Shown: positions 1-7,796, counted from the stretch's first letter. The stretch: DNA of 23,310 nucleotides from JBFISM01 sp041608535 (GCA_041608535.1 JBFISM010000047.1:1-23310); one strand, 5' to 3'. The notes: generated by a model from the letters alone, not told the origin. Program-made: numbers and translations.

Positions 1-413
1 CCACCGCAGGCCCCGAGACACTCGACGTGCTCTACCGAGAACATCCCGTCTCGAGACGTCTCCCCGTCCGGCGTACCGGTCTCGTCTTCGATGGCGCCGA
101 GCACGTCGTCCGCTCCGAGGAGGTAGCACGAGATAGAGGTGCACACAGAGATCAGATAGCGCCCGACTCGGGAGCGCTTGTACATCGTGTAGAAGCTGGC
201 AACCGACTGGACCTGGGCAGCGGTCAGCCCGGTGAGAGCCGCGACATCGACCATCGCCGCAGCGCTGACGTGACCGTGCTCGAGCGAAGCGATGTAGAGG
301 AGTGGCATCACTGTGCTGCGGGTTTCCGGATAGGTGGCGAGAAGCTCGGCGGCCCGGCGCTGGTTGTCGCTCGACCAGTGCGGCACGAGCTTGTCGATCT
401 GAGATGGCGTCAT
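1..413 (-). CDS. nuoE: NADH-quinone oxidoreductase subunit E (NuoE), partial
   Basis: This is the 24-kDa-type peripheral subunit of complex I, carrying the N1a [2Fe-2S] cluster in the NADH-dehydrogenase arm together with NuoF. About 137 residues are visible; the C-terminus lies beyond the left edge. I translated it directly from the reverse strand. It begins ATG at 413, overlapping the nuoD stop as ATGA. Its N-terminal helical part contains a VMPLLYIASLEHG segment and an SFYTMYKR segment typical of NuoE. The first cluster pair is C-T-S-I-S-C (C-x4-C) and the second is E-C-L-G-A-C-G (C-x3-C), right at the edge, so all four expected ligands are present. The overlap implies translational coupling with nuoD. 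The nuo order A-B-C-D-E suggests nuoF onwards follows outside the window. Identity is secure; only completeness is open. Confidence 0.93.
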   Translation of the reverse strand, partial: MTPSQIDKLVPHWSSDNQRRAAELLATYPETRSTVMPLLYIASLEHGHVSAAAMVDVAALTGLTAAQVQSVASFYTMYKRSRVGRYLISVCTSISCYLLGADDVLGAIEDETGTPDGETSRDGMFSVEHVECLGACG

Positions 414-1846
414 CGATCGACGTCCCCGAGCACCGGATCGATCGAGGCCAGGGAGGCGATGGTGTCGGCTACCAGCGAGTCGGTCATGAGCACCGGGAGC
501 GCTTGGACGTGGGCGAACGACGGGGCCCGCACATGGAGCCGCCACGGCTTGGCGCCACCGTCGGAAACGATGTAGACGCCGAGTTCGCCGCGCGGCGATT
601 CAACGGCCTGGTAGGTCTCGCCGGCCGGCACCTTGAACCCCTCGGTGAAGATCTTGAAGTGGTGGATCAGCGCCTCCATCGACTCGTCGATCCGCTTGCG
701 CGGTGGTGGAGTGACCTTGCGATCGTCGCTGCGATAGTCCCCGGCGGGCATGGTCTGGAGCACTTGGTCGACTATGCGGAAGGACTGATCGATCTCCTCG
801 AGCCGCAGCAGATAACGGTCGTACACGTCGCCGTGTTTGCGAACCGGCACGTCGAAGTCGTATTGCTCGATCCCGGAGTACGGCTCGATCTTGCGCAGAT
901 CCCAATCGACGCCGGCGGCGCGCAGCGTGGGACCGGTCACCCCATACGCCATGCACTCCTCGGGGGTGATGACGCCGATGCCTTGCGTGCGGTCGATGAA
1001 GATCGGGTTCTCGTTGAGCAGCTCCACGTACTCCGACACGCCCTGGGGGACCTTGACCATGAGATCTTCGACGTCGTCCTCCCACCCGTCGGGGAGATCG
1101 GCGGCGACCCCACCGGGGCGGATGTAGTTGTGGTTCATCCGCAACCCGGTCGTCTTCTCGAAGAACTGGAGCAACAGCTCGCGCTCACGCCATCCGTAGA
1201 TCATCATCGACACCGCACCGATGTCCATCCCGAACGTGGCGAGGAAGAGCAGGTGGCTCGAGATGCGGTTCAGCTCGGTCATGAGGATTCGGATCGCCTG
1301 CGCCCGCGGCGGAATCGCCACGTCGAGCAGCTCCTCGACCGCCAGCGAGTAGGCCAGCTCGTTGAAGAACGGCGACAGGTAGTCCATCCGTGTCACGTTG
1401 GTGGGGCCCTGCATCCAGGTGAGCGTCTCTCCGGTCTTCTCCATCCCGGTGTGCAGATAGCCGATGATCGGCTTGACCCGGCGCACCGTCTCCCCTTCCA
1501 GCTCGATCTGGAGACGGAGAACACCATGGGTCGAGGGGTGCTGGGGGCCCATGTTGATGATCTGGCGCTCGTCGTCGTCTATCTCGTCGTCGACCTCGTA
1601 GTCGTCGCTGACGAGGGTGCCCCGCTGCGTGGCCAGTGCCGGCTCGGCGCGTTCGGGCAGCAGCTCCTGCGCCCCCTCATCGGTGGCTCCCCGCACCCAG
1701 TCCGGCTCCTCAGTGCCGGACAGCCACAACTCGTGCAGGGTGCGCCGCTGCTCGGGCGCCTGGCTCTCGCCGCTGCCGTGGTCGGGTGGCGGCTCGATGG
1801 TGGGGGCTTCGGTGTCTCCGGTGACGATGTTGGGTGTGTCGCTCAT
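410..1846 (-). CDS. nuoD: NADH-quinone oxidoreductase subunit D (NuoD)
   Basis: This is the 49-kDa-type subunit of complex I, which helps form the quinone-binding cavity next to NuoB. The core begins near residue 94 with a Q-I-I-N-M-G-P-Q-H-P-S-T-H-G motif, followed by the conserved GYLHTGMEK and Y-I-R-P-G-G-V segments, and it ends in the family's usual Asp-Arg-rich tail (DPVLGDVDR). The chosen start (ATG at 1846) overlaps the nuoC stop as ATGA, the same arrangement as at the nuoC/nuoB and nuoE/nuoD junctions. This start gives 478 residues, longer than the roughly 400-440 usual for NuoD. The extra ~90 N-terminal residues are acidic and low in complexity, with an Asp/Glu-rich stretch at about 81-94. 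I saw no convincing downstream start that would remove the extension. Confidence 0.95.
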   Translation of the reverse strand: MSDTPNIVTGDTEAPTIEPPPDHGSGESQAPEQRRTLHELWLSGTEEPDWVRGATDEGAQELLPERAEPALATQRGTLVSDDYEVDDEIDDDERQIINMGPQHPSTHGVLRLQIELEGETVRRVKPIIGYLHTGMEKTGETLTWMQGPTNVTRMDYLSPFFNELAYSLAVEELLDVAIPPRAQAIRILMTELNRISSHLLFLATFGMDIGAVSMMIYGWRERELLLQFFEKTTGLRMNHNYIRPGGVAADLPDGWEDDVEDLMVKVPQGVSEYVELLNENPIFIDRTQGIGVITPEECMAYGVTGPTLRAAGVDWDLRKIEPYSGIEQYDFDVPVRKHGDVYDRYLLRLEEIDQSFRIVDQVLQTMPAGDYRSDDRKVTPPPRKRIDESMEALIHHFKIFTEGFKVPAGETYQAVESPRGELGVYIVSDGGAKPWRLHVRAPSFAHVQALPVLMTDSLVADTIASLASIDPVLGDVDR

Positions 1847-2334
1847 GATGCTTGGTGGGCGCCCTTGAACTGGACCGGTACCGATCCCACCGCGTAGTCT
1901 TTGCGCAGCGGGTGGCCATCCCAGTCGTCGGGCAACAGAATCCTCGTGAGATCGGGATGTCCCTCGAACACGATGCCAAACAGGTCGTACGTCTCCCGCT
2001 CGTAGAAGTTGGCGCCGGGGAAGATAGACGTGATCGACGCCAGCCGGGGGTCGCCACCCTCGACACCGACCCGGATCCGGATCCGCTGCTTGCTCTCGTA
2101 CGAGAGCAGGTTCACGACCACCTCGTAGCGGGGGCGGCGACGGAGGTAATCGACGCCGCACAGATCGACGAAGCTCTCGAATCCCGCGGCGCGAGCACGG
2201 GCGACGACGTCGAGGTACTCGTCTGCGCTGATCTCGATGACCTCGGCGCCGAGATCCACGGTTGCCGCAGGTGCGGTGTCGGGAGAAGCCTCCTGCGGCG
2301 TCTCGTCACTGCTGGGGTTGGCCTCGTCCGTCAT
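1843..2334 (-). CDS. nuoC: NADH-quinone oxidoreductase subunit C (NuoC)
   Basis: This is the 30-kDa-type hydrophilic subunit of the complex I connecting arm, with no cofactor. The protein is 163 residues long. It has a short acidic Ser/Pro/Glu-rich N-terminus of about 30 residues. The family signature E-R-E-x-Y-D-L-F-G, then G-H-P-D-L-x-R-I-L and G-H-P-L-R-K-D-Y, lies near residues 110-150. It is a stand-alone gene, not fused to nuoD as in enterobacteria, which fits Actinomycetota. Its ATG at 2334 overlaps the nuoB stop and its own stop overlaps the nuoD ATG, both by four bases, so A-B-C-D-E are very likely one translationally coupled operon. Confidence 0.95.
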   Translation of the reverse strand: MTDEANPSSDETPQEASPDTAPAATVDLGAEVIEISADEYLDVVARARAAGFESFVDLCGVDYLRRRPRYEVVVNLLSYESKQRIRIRVGVEGGDPRLASITSIFPGANFYERETYDLFGIVFEGHPDLTRILLPDDWDGHPLRKDYAVGSVPVQFKGAHQAS

Positions 2335-2825
2335 GCGGTCTTGGTGAAGACGCCCTCACGGCGGATCTCGCCGTTCATGATCTTCTCTTGCAGGGTGAGG
2401 ATGCCGTGCATCAGGCTCTGCGGACCCGGGGGGCAACCCGGCACGTAGATGTCGACGGGTACCACCTGATCAACACCTTGAACGAGTGCGTAGTTGTTGA
2501 ACATCCCGCCCGTGGAGGCGCACGCTCCCATGGATATCACCCACTTCGGCTCAGACATCTGGTCGTAGACCTGCCGCAGCACCGGCGCCATCTTCTGCGA
2601 CACCCGACCGGCGACGATCATGAGATCGGCCTGGCGCGGCGAGGCGCGGAACACCTCCATACCGAACCGAGCAAGGTCGTTGTGCGCGGCTCCGGTGGCC
2701 ATCATCTCGATGGCGCAGCACGCCAGCCCGAACGATGCCGGCCACATGGAGCGGGTCCGGGCCCAGTTGACGCCCTTCTCCAGGGTCGAGAGCAGGAACC
2801 CAGGAGGCTGTGTCGGTCCTGCCAT
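2331..2825 (-). CDS. nuoB: NADH-quinone oxidoreductase subunit B (NuoB)
   Basis: This is the PSST-type subunit of complex I, which holds the terminal [4Fe-4S] cluster N2 that passes electrons to menaquinone. The 164-residue product has the tandem cysteines in A-C-C-A-I-E-M-M, the third ligand in M-G-A-C-A-S-T-G-G, and the fourth in V-P-G-C-P-P-G-P. All N2 ligands are therefore present and a functional cluster is expected. The ATG at 2825 shares its first base with the last base of the nuoA stop (TGATG), giving tight coupling. A longer open frame extends upstream over nuoA, but it has no NuoB similarity there and was not used. Confidence 0.96.
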   Translation of the reverse strand: MAGPTQPPGFLLSTLEKGVNWARTRSMWPASFGLACCAIEMMATGAAHNDLARFGMEVFRASPRQADLMIVAGRVSQKMAPVLRQVYDQMSEPKWVISMGACASTGGMFNNYALVQGVDQVVPVDIYVPGCPPGPQSLMHGILTLQEKIMNGEIRREGVFTKTA

Positions 2826-3250
2826 CAGGCCGCTTCTTCCGCAGCTGGTGCGTCCGGAGCGACGATGCGCCGCCGCCGGGTGCGGCGGGCGACGTTCCAA
2901 TCGAGCGCTCCTCGCTTCCACACGTACAACAGCGTCTCGGCGAGAAGGGCAACGAATATGGCCATGGCGCCGACACCGGCCCAGCCGAAGTCCTCGAATC
3001 GAACCGCCCAGGCAAACAAGAAGATCAGCTCGACGTCGAAGATCACGAACAGCATGGCAACCATGTAGAACTTCACCGGGAACCGCTCTGCGGGCTCCTG
3101 CAGGGGGACGATCCCGCTCTCGTACGGTGCGAGCTTGGCGGGTGTGGGGTTGTCGTGACCGACCCATTTGGACGCCACCATCATCACGCCCCCGAACCCG
3201 ATGGCGAGGATGAGCATGAGGGCTATCGGCAGATAGTCGGCGAGTTCCAT
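2825..3250 (-). CDS. nuoA: NADH-quinone oxidoreductase subunit A (NuoA)
   Basis: This is a small membrane subunit of complex I located at the junction of the membrane and peripheral arms. The product has 141 residues with three predicted transmembrane helices, at about 6-30, 72-97 and 101-124. Between helices 1 and 2 is the conserved loop with P-Y-E-S-G, and F-D-V-E sits in helix 2. The C-terminus is a short basic tail. It is the first nuo gene. Its ATG at 3250 has no strong Shine-Dalgarno sequence in front of it. The 87 bp separating it from the upstream reductase gene contain a promoter candidate, so the nuo operon probably has its own transcription start. Confidence 0.94.
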   Translation of the reverse strand: MELADYLPIALMLILAIGFGGVMMVASKWVGHDNPTPAKLAPYESGIVPLQEPAERFPVKFYMVAMLFVIFDVELIFLFAWAVRFEDFGWAGVGAMAIFVALLAETLLYVWKRGALDWNVARRTRRRRIVAPDAPAAEEAA

Positions 3251-3277
3251 CCGGGGTCCACGTCGTCCGTCGCCCAG

Positions 3278-3305
3278 ACAATAGGAACCCCACCTACCCG
3301 ACCAA
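3278..3305 (-). promoter_or_regulatory. Candidate promoter for the nuo operon
   Basis: Read on the minus strand, a TTGGTC hexamer (3305-3300) is followed after 16 bases by TATTGT (3283-3278), which fits the TANNNT form of an actinobacterial -10 box. The expected start would lie about 20 bases before the nuoA ATG. This is pattern matching only; the -35 box matches the consensus at about three positions. Confidence 0.35.
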
Positions 3306-3337
3306 AATCGTGTCCGTCCCCGGAAGGGGAGGCGCCT

Positions 3338-4600
3338 CTACTTGAGCAAGGGTTCCGGGCCGATGGCGACGACTCTCTCGATGGCCTTGTAGACGTACTC
3401 CTCGACTCCGCGCTCGTCGGGCTCGAGCAGGTTGGCCATGACCTTGAGGACCCACTCCATCAGCGGTTTGGAGCGGAGCCCGATTCGGGTGAGGCTGCGC
3501 ATCAGCTTCGGATTGCCGATGGCGATGACGAACGCCCGGGCCACCCGGTGATAGGCCGCATACTCGTCGTCGATGCGAGTCGCATAGGTGCGCAGCAGCC
3601 CCAGGTCGTCGGTGGCGATGGCCTCGGCGATGATCGGAGCGGCGATACGCCCGGTTTCGTAGGCATAGTCGATGCCTTCGCCGTTGAACGGGTTGACAGC
3701 ACCGGCAGCGTCGCCGACGGCGAGCCAGTTGGGACCCACCCGCGGTCCCATCGAGAACGACATCGGCAGTTTGCCACCCACCGGCTGGGTGATCACGTCG
3801 CCGGGCGTCACCCCCCAATAGTCGGGAAGGCGCGATACATAGGCATCCATGACCCGGGACGTGTTGACGTCCTTCCAGCCCTTGAAGCTGGAGATGACAC
3901 CGACACCGATGTTGATGGATCCGTCGCCGAGCGGAAATATCCAGCCGTAGCCGGGCATCGAACGGTCTGCGGCATCACGGATGTCCAGCTGGCTCTCGAG
4001 GAACCCGTCCGCCGAGTTCGGACTTGCGTAGTAACCGCGCACCGCAAGACCATATGGGTAATCCTTGCGCCGCGCCGTTCCGAGCGCCCGGCCGAAGCGC
4101 GACAGCGAGCCGTCGGCGATGACGACGAGCTTCGGAGTGACGACCTCACGGTCCACCGTCCCTTCACCGTTGGTGAGCAGCTCGACCGCGGTGAGACGAC
4201 CCCCTTCCACGACCGCCTTGGCCTCGGTGTTCTGCCGGATCTCCGCACCCTGGCCCACAGCCAGCGCCGCCACTTGCATGTCGAGGTCGCTGCGCCGGAT
4301 GACGGCCCCCCAGTCCGGATAGATGGTGTGCTGCGGCCAGGGGATCTCGAGCTTGAGCTCGCCGGCGTAGGCACGCAACCCGGTGATCTTGTGCAGCTCG
4401 GGGATGGCGAAGTCGAACCCCATGTCGGTGAGCTGCTTCACAGCGCGCGGCGTGAGTCCGTCGCCACACGTCTTGTCGCGCGGATAGCTCTTCTTCTCGG
4501 CGACGAGTACCGAGACACCATTGTTGGCAAGCCAGTAGGCGGTTGCGGCTCCGGCCGGACCGCCACCGACCACGACGACGTCAGGGGAGCGGCGGGTCAT
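3338..4600 (-). CDS. menJ: Geranylgeranyl reductase family flavoprotein, probable menaquinone reductase MenJ
   Basis: This is a 420-residue FAD-dependent oxidoreductase. In Actinobacteria, members of this family beside nuo saturate an isoprene unit of the menaquinone side chain, giving MK-n(H2). The N-terminus carries the FAD-binding Rossmann motif V-G-G-G-P-A-G at about 11-17. It is followed by the family motif K-T-C-G-D-G-L-T-P-R (about 43-52) and, near residue 290, by G-D-A-A-G with a downstream P-F-N-G-E-G-I segment. It lies between the monohaem cytochrome c gene and nuoA, all on the minus strand, so a role in the quinone used by these complexes is sensible. The start ATG at 4600 lies seven bases after a TAACCT box, suggesting a leaderless transcript. 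A role in archaeal-type or chlorophyll lipid metabolism is much less likely in this context. The family call is firm; the exact substrate is inferred. Confidence 0.82.
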   Translation of the reverse strand: MTRRSPDVVVVGGGPAGAATAYWLANNGVSVLVAEKKSYPRDKTCGDGLTPRAVKQLTDMGFDFAIPELHKITGLRAYAGELKLEIPWPQHTIYPDWGAVIRRSDLDMQVAALAVGQGAEIRQNTEAKAVVEGGRLTAVELLTNGEGTVDREVVTPKLVVIADGSLSRFGRALGTARRKDYPYGLAVRGYYASPNSADGFLESQLDIRDAADRSMPGYGWIFPLGDGSINIGVGVISSFKGWKDVNTSRVMDAYVSRLPDYWGVTPGDVITQPVGGKLPMSFSMGPRVGPNWLAVGDAAGAVNPFNGEGIDYAYETGRIAAPIIAEAIATDDLGLLRTYATRIDDEYAAYHRVARAFVIAIGNPKLMRSLTRIGLRSKPLMEWVLKVMANLLEPDERGVEEYVYKAIERVVAIGPEPLLK

Positions 4601-4607
4601 ACGGGAG

Positions 4608-4613
4608 AGGTTA
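4608..4613 (-). promoter_or_regulatory. Candidate -10 box (TAACCT) for the reductase gene
   Basis: TAACCT on the minus strand is followed by seven bases and then the ATG at 4600. There is no Shine-Dalgarno sequence between them. Transcription would begin at or next to the start codon, as on leaderless actinobacterial mRNAs. No clear -35 box is visible. Confidence 0.4.
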
Positions 4614-4654
4614 GGAAGGGCCTCGGTGGTAGCCAGAATCCGCCGTCTCGCCGC

Positions 4655-5533
4655 TCACGGGGCAGCGGTGACGGCCTCCGGCTCATCGAGACCGCAGTCG
4701 TTGAGACTCTCGGGCAGCGGCTGATTGCCGAAGAACACCCGCTCGTAGAGGGTGACTGCGGCGATGTCCTGTTCGTCGAGGATGTCGTCGAAGCCGGGCA
4801 TGTTGGCGCCAAACCCGCCGACGGGTTTGGCGAGCGCCCCGTAGGTCGGTTCAGGCCATGCTTCGCTGCCGAGCGCCACCCAGTCCGCGTGGCCGACACA
4901 TTGCCCTGCCGGGAACGTGGCGAGAACGGCGCCTCCGGCGAGCGCCGGACCGGCGCCACCTGCTCCGTTCCCACCGTGGCAGCTGGCGCACCGCTGGGTG
5001 TACAGCTCCTCGCCGATGGCGAAGAAGTTGGCGACCTCCACGCCGTACGGCGATCCATCGCAGTTCTCCGCCTCGCCGGTGACCGGATCGAGCGCCAATT
5101 GGCCAGACACTCCACAATCGGGGCCGTCGGGAACGAGGGCCGCATAGCTCAGCGCCAAGATGGGAATGACGATGAACGCCGCGGCGAGCCAGCTGGGGAA
5201 ACCGGCGAGCACGGCTGTCTTCGCCGCCGGCTCTTCCTCGAGGTCGACGGGCTCCGCGGGTTCTGGCTCCACCTCTTCTCCGATCGGCTCCAGCACCTCG
5301 ACCTCCGGGCCTGCCGGTGGCTCCTCGGCTGCTGGCGATGCGGGCGTCTCCACAGCCGGTGCGTCCGCTTGCGCCGCCGCCGGGGCTGGTGCCGCGGCCT
5401 CGCCGCCTGCCCACTGCTGCAACATGCCTTCCGTCGTGGTTCCGGTGGCCTGAGCTCGGGCTGCTGCGGCGCGGATCACGAGATCGGCCGGGTACCCGAG
5501 CTCCTCTGCGATCCGTGACGCCAGCTCGTCCAT
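4655..5533 (-). CDS. Membrane-anchored monohaem cytochrome c, CcoP-position subunit
   Basis: This 292-residue protein occupies the place of CcoP after the CcoNO fusion. It is not a standard CcoP because it has one haem c site rather than two. Residues 1-45 form a short helical domain containing the motif P15-x-x-L-V-x-R-x-A-x-A-R-A-Q-A-x-G31. An Ala/Pro/Glu-rich linker follows to about 110, then one transmembrane helix (about 112-134) and a periplasmic cytochrome c domain with C182-A-S-C185-H186 and an N-M245-P-G-F axial-ligand region. Four additional cysteines at about 140, 158, 212 and 280 could form disulfides. With the N-terminus inside and haem outside, it would accept electrons at the outer membrane face. 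The ATG at 5533 lies 10 bases after the upstream stop and has an AGGA Shine-Dalgarno sequence, so the two genes are cotranscribed. It probably acts as electron acceptor or relay for the neighbouring complex. Confidence 0.85.
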   Translation of the reverse strand: MDELASRIAEELGYPADLVIRAAAARAQATGTTTEGMLQQWAGGEAAAPAPAAAQADAPAVETPASPAAEEPPAGPEVEVLEPIGEEVEPEPAEPVDLEEEPAAKTAVLAGFPSWLAAAFIVIPILALSYAALVPDGPDCGVSGQLALDPVTGEAENCDGSPYGVEVANFFAIGEELYTQRCASCHGGNGAGGAGPALAGGAVLATFPAGQCVGHADWVALGSEAWPEPTYGALAKPVGGFGANMPGFDDILDEQDIAAVTLYERVFFGNQPLPESLNDCGLDEPEAVTAAP

Positions 5534-5543
5534 CTTCTGCTTC

Positions 5544-7547
5544 CTACTTCAATCCTTCGAGATACGCCGCGAGCCTCTCGAGGTCCCGCGACGAGAGGTG
5601 ATCGTAGGCGGGCATGTTGGAGTACGGCCGCTTGCCCTGCGGGTCGGCGAGATACTCGACGATCCAGCCCCGCAGCTCGTCGACGGTCAAAGCCGCCGCG
5701 GCATCCACATCCGCGGGCTCGATGATGCCGGCAACCCTGGACCCGAAGTGCATGAGATCGGGTCCGATCCGCTGCACCCCGAACAGCACCGGCGTCTCGT
5801 ACACGTAGTCGCCCGCTTGCGACACCGGGCCCAAGCCGACATCGGTGACGATTTGGCGTACCTGCTGCGTGTGGCAGTACCAGCACCCTTGAGCGACATA
5901 GATGTTACGCCCTGCCGCTGCGTCGCCGTCGGAGTAGTTGCGAGTGATGTCGGCAAGCGCCGTGGCCTCGGCACCGCCGGTCTCGAGGGCCGGTACCACG
6001 ACGACGAGTACGACTGCAGCCAGAAACAGACCGATGGATCCCCACCGCAACTTGCGTCGCGTGATGGGTTGGGTCGCCACCAGCTCCGGACCCGGGTCGT
6101 CGTCGAGGGTCACGACGATACGACGAATCCGTTCCACCGGGCGCCCACCGAGCACGTTCGCAACGAAGGCGAGCATGGCGATCACGAAGACGACGAACCC
6201 CACATACCGAATCACATACAGGTCCTCGACGGCCGCGAGAGTGTTGAAGAACCCGACACCGGTGTTGGCGACACCTTCGTTGGCGGATGCGATCCAGGTC
6301 CAGCCGGCGTTCACCCCCGCGAGGAATGACCCTGCCGACCACAGGCCGAGACCGATGATCACGGCGACGAAATGGAGGCGACCGAGATTCTCACTGGTGC
6401 CGCGCACCACGAGGTCGGCACCGGCGAAATACATGTAGCCGACGAGCCACGCCGTGAATATGCCGTAGAAACCGATCTGCTCCATCCCGGCCACCCAGTC
6501 GGTGAACTGCACGATCCCGCTGGAGGAACGGAACGCCATCCCCAAGTTGAACACGGGCCAGGCGGCGAAGAAGGCCCCACCGAGAAGCATGAATCGGATC
6601 GGCACGTTGCCGTGCACCAGCGACCAGCGCAACCGCATCGACAGCACGATGTCGGCAAAGATCACGGCAGGCGGGATGAGAAGAGCGATGGAGAACAACG
6701 CCCCGACCGTGCCGAGCCAATCGGGCGCCGGGCTGTAGACCAGATCGACCGGTGCGGTCAGCGCCCATACGAATGCGAGTGACCAGAACCCGAGCACGGT
6801 GAGCCGCGTCGGGAGGAAGGTGCGCCGCCCCGACACTCGGGGCACGACGTGGTAGAGGATCGCCACGCCGGCGGAACCCAACCACAGACCAATCATGCTG
6901 GCGCGGAAGAACGCAGTCTGATACGCCCCAGCAACGCCGGTGAGACCGGGGATGTTGCCGGTCACGAAGGCGAGCATGAACCACCACACGGCGGCGCGGC
7001 CGTACCAGCGCACCGGGCCACCATCTTCGGTCGGGTCCTGCAGCGTGCGTCCCAGCACCACGGAAACGAGGAACATCCCGACGAGGATCGGCACGTCCGC
7101 CCACAGCGGGTACTCGAGGTAGCGCCGTCCCTCCGTCAGCCCCAGGGCGATCGCCACCGATCCTGCCACCACGCCCGCTGCGAGTAGCACGGCACCGAGC
7201 CGGGCGAGCTGGGGGCTGGCTACACGCCGACCGGCGTTGTCCGCAACGACGTGGATCACCGCTCCGGCGAGACCGATGGTGAGCCAGCCGTAGAGGAACA
7301 GATTCGTCGCGATGGGGTGGCTCAATCCATAGGCGAACTCGCTCAACAGGTTGGGGGCGAGGACTTGGGTGGCCGCGATGACGCCGATGAGGAGCGATAG
7401 CACCAGGAAGGCGATCGAGATCAGAAAGAAGGGCCGAGTGGCGTCGATCGTCTGGTGATCGGTCGCCTGAATCGCCGGAGGGGCGGGGTCGCTGTCGATC
7501 TCCGCGAGGTCGTCGGAGAGATCGGATGCTGAGCTGTCGACGGTCAC
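5544..7547 (-). CDS. CcoN-CcoO fusion, cbb3-type oxidase-like, with CcoN catalytic ligands missing
   Basis: This 667-residue protein joins a CcoN-like membrane domain (about 1-475, roughly 12 helices) to a CcoO domain with its own membrane anchor (about 503-521). CcoO is convincing: G-C555-W-Y-C558-H559-T-Q-Q-V-R haem c motif, R-I-G-P-D-L, and M645-P-A-Y. CcoN landmarks are also clear, for example L-Y-x-V-V-P-R near 231-237, P-D-W at 275-277 and D-W-x-x-G at 350-354. However, positions that hold the catalytic ligands in cbb3 oxidases are changed. The first CuB His is Ala216, the CuB His-His pair after Pro266 is Val267-Asp268, and the G-H-V-H motif for haems b3 and b is G-M355-E-Q357. Oxygen reduction by this subunit is therefore unlikely. 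The start is GTG at 7547 and the SD is weak. It probably serves as a scaffold for cytochrome c electron transfer. Confidence 0.85.
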   Translation of the reverse strand: MTVDSSASDLSDDLAEIDSDPAPPAIQATDHQTIDATRPFFLISIAFLVLSLLIGVIAATQVLAPNLLSEFAYGLSHPIATNLFLYGWLTIGLAGAVIHVVADNAGRRVASPQLARLGAVLLAAGVVAGSVAIALGLTEGRRYLEYPLWADVPILVGMFLVSVVLGRTLQDPTEDGGPVRWYGRAAVWWFMLAFVTGNIPGLTGVAGAYQTAFFRASMIGLWLGSAGVAILYHVVPRVSGRRTFLPTRLTVLGFWSLAFVWALTAPVDLVYSPAPDWLGTVGALFSIALLIPPAVIFADIVLSMRLRWSLVHGNVPIRFMLLGGAFFAAWPVFNLGMAFRSSSGIVQFTDWVAGMEQIGFYGIFTAWLVGYMYFAGADLVVRGTSENLGRLHFVAVIIGLGLWSAGSFLAGVNAGWTWIASANEGVANTGVGFFNTLAAVEDLYVIRYVGFVVFVIAMLAFVANVLGGRPVERIRRIVVTLDDDPGPELVATQPITRRKLRWGSIGLFLAAVVLVVVVPALETGGAEATALADITRNYSDGDAAAGRNIYVAQGCWYCHTQQVRQIVTDVGLGPVSQAGDYVYETPVLFGVQRIGPDLMHFGSRVAGIIEPADVDAAAALTVDELRGWIVEYLADPQGKRPYSNMPAYDHLSSRDLERLAAYLEGLK

Positions 7548-7796
7548 CTGCCCAGAGTCCCTCTTCGTCGTTCGACTGGGTGCCTCGTACGACAGAGCGT
7601 GCGATCCGTCGCCGTGGCCGCCGGCTCCCGAGCCGGCGCCGAAAGACTAGGAGGCCGCGACCGAGGTTCCAATTCAACCGCAAAGGCAGCCACACAGCGA
7701 TGCATCGGTACACAAACGTCGCTCTGTCGATGCCGCCGGCGGGCCATTTGCGTGCGGCAACGCCACAGCGGACCGGTATGCATAGAATGCTGAGCG
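7548..7796. promoter_or_regulatory. Divergent control region between the two respiratory operons
   Basis: These 249 bases separate the minus-strand CcoNO block from the plus-strand b6-type complex block and hold no gene. They contain a perfect inverted repeat with 9-bp arms CGCCGGCTC and GAGCCGGCG around a CC centre (7619-7638), and a 10-bp palindrome CGATGCATCG (7698-7707) flanked by CACACAG and GTACACAA. Either could be an operator for joint control of both operons. No good copy of the TTGTG-N6-CACAA-type Rex operator was found here by eye. Confidence 0.5.
7783..7788 (+). promoter_or_regulatory. Candidate -10 box (TAGAAT) for the b6-type complex operon
   Basis: TAGAAT is followed by eight bases and the ATG at 7797, with no Shine-Dalgarno sequence between. 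This predicts a leaderless transcript for the first gene of the operon. No convincing -35 hexamer is present at the standard distance. Confidence 0.45.

Noticed and set aside
302..1897. 531-codon plus-strand open frame
   Set aside because: It mirrors nuoD and nuoE, which are unambiguous on the minus strand. The product is His/Arg/Asp-rich and without domains.
2810..5518. 902-codon plus-strand open frame
   Set aside because: It is antisense to nuoA, the reductase and the cytochrome c genes, which all have clear family motifs. Long antisense frames are expected in GC-rich DNA, and its product has no recognisable domain.
5544..7547. Annotation as a functional cbb3 cytochrome c oxidase
   Set aside because: The overall fold and CcoO domain fit, but the CuB and haem b3 ligand positions are occupied by non-ligand residues, so oxidase activity is not supported.
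7619..7638. The 9-bp-arm inverted repeat as a terminator
   Set aside because: It sits between two divergent start codons, where no transcript is expected to end, and no T-run follows it.
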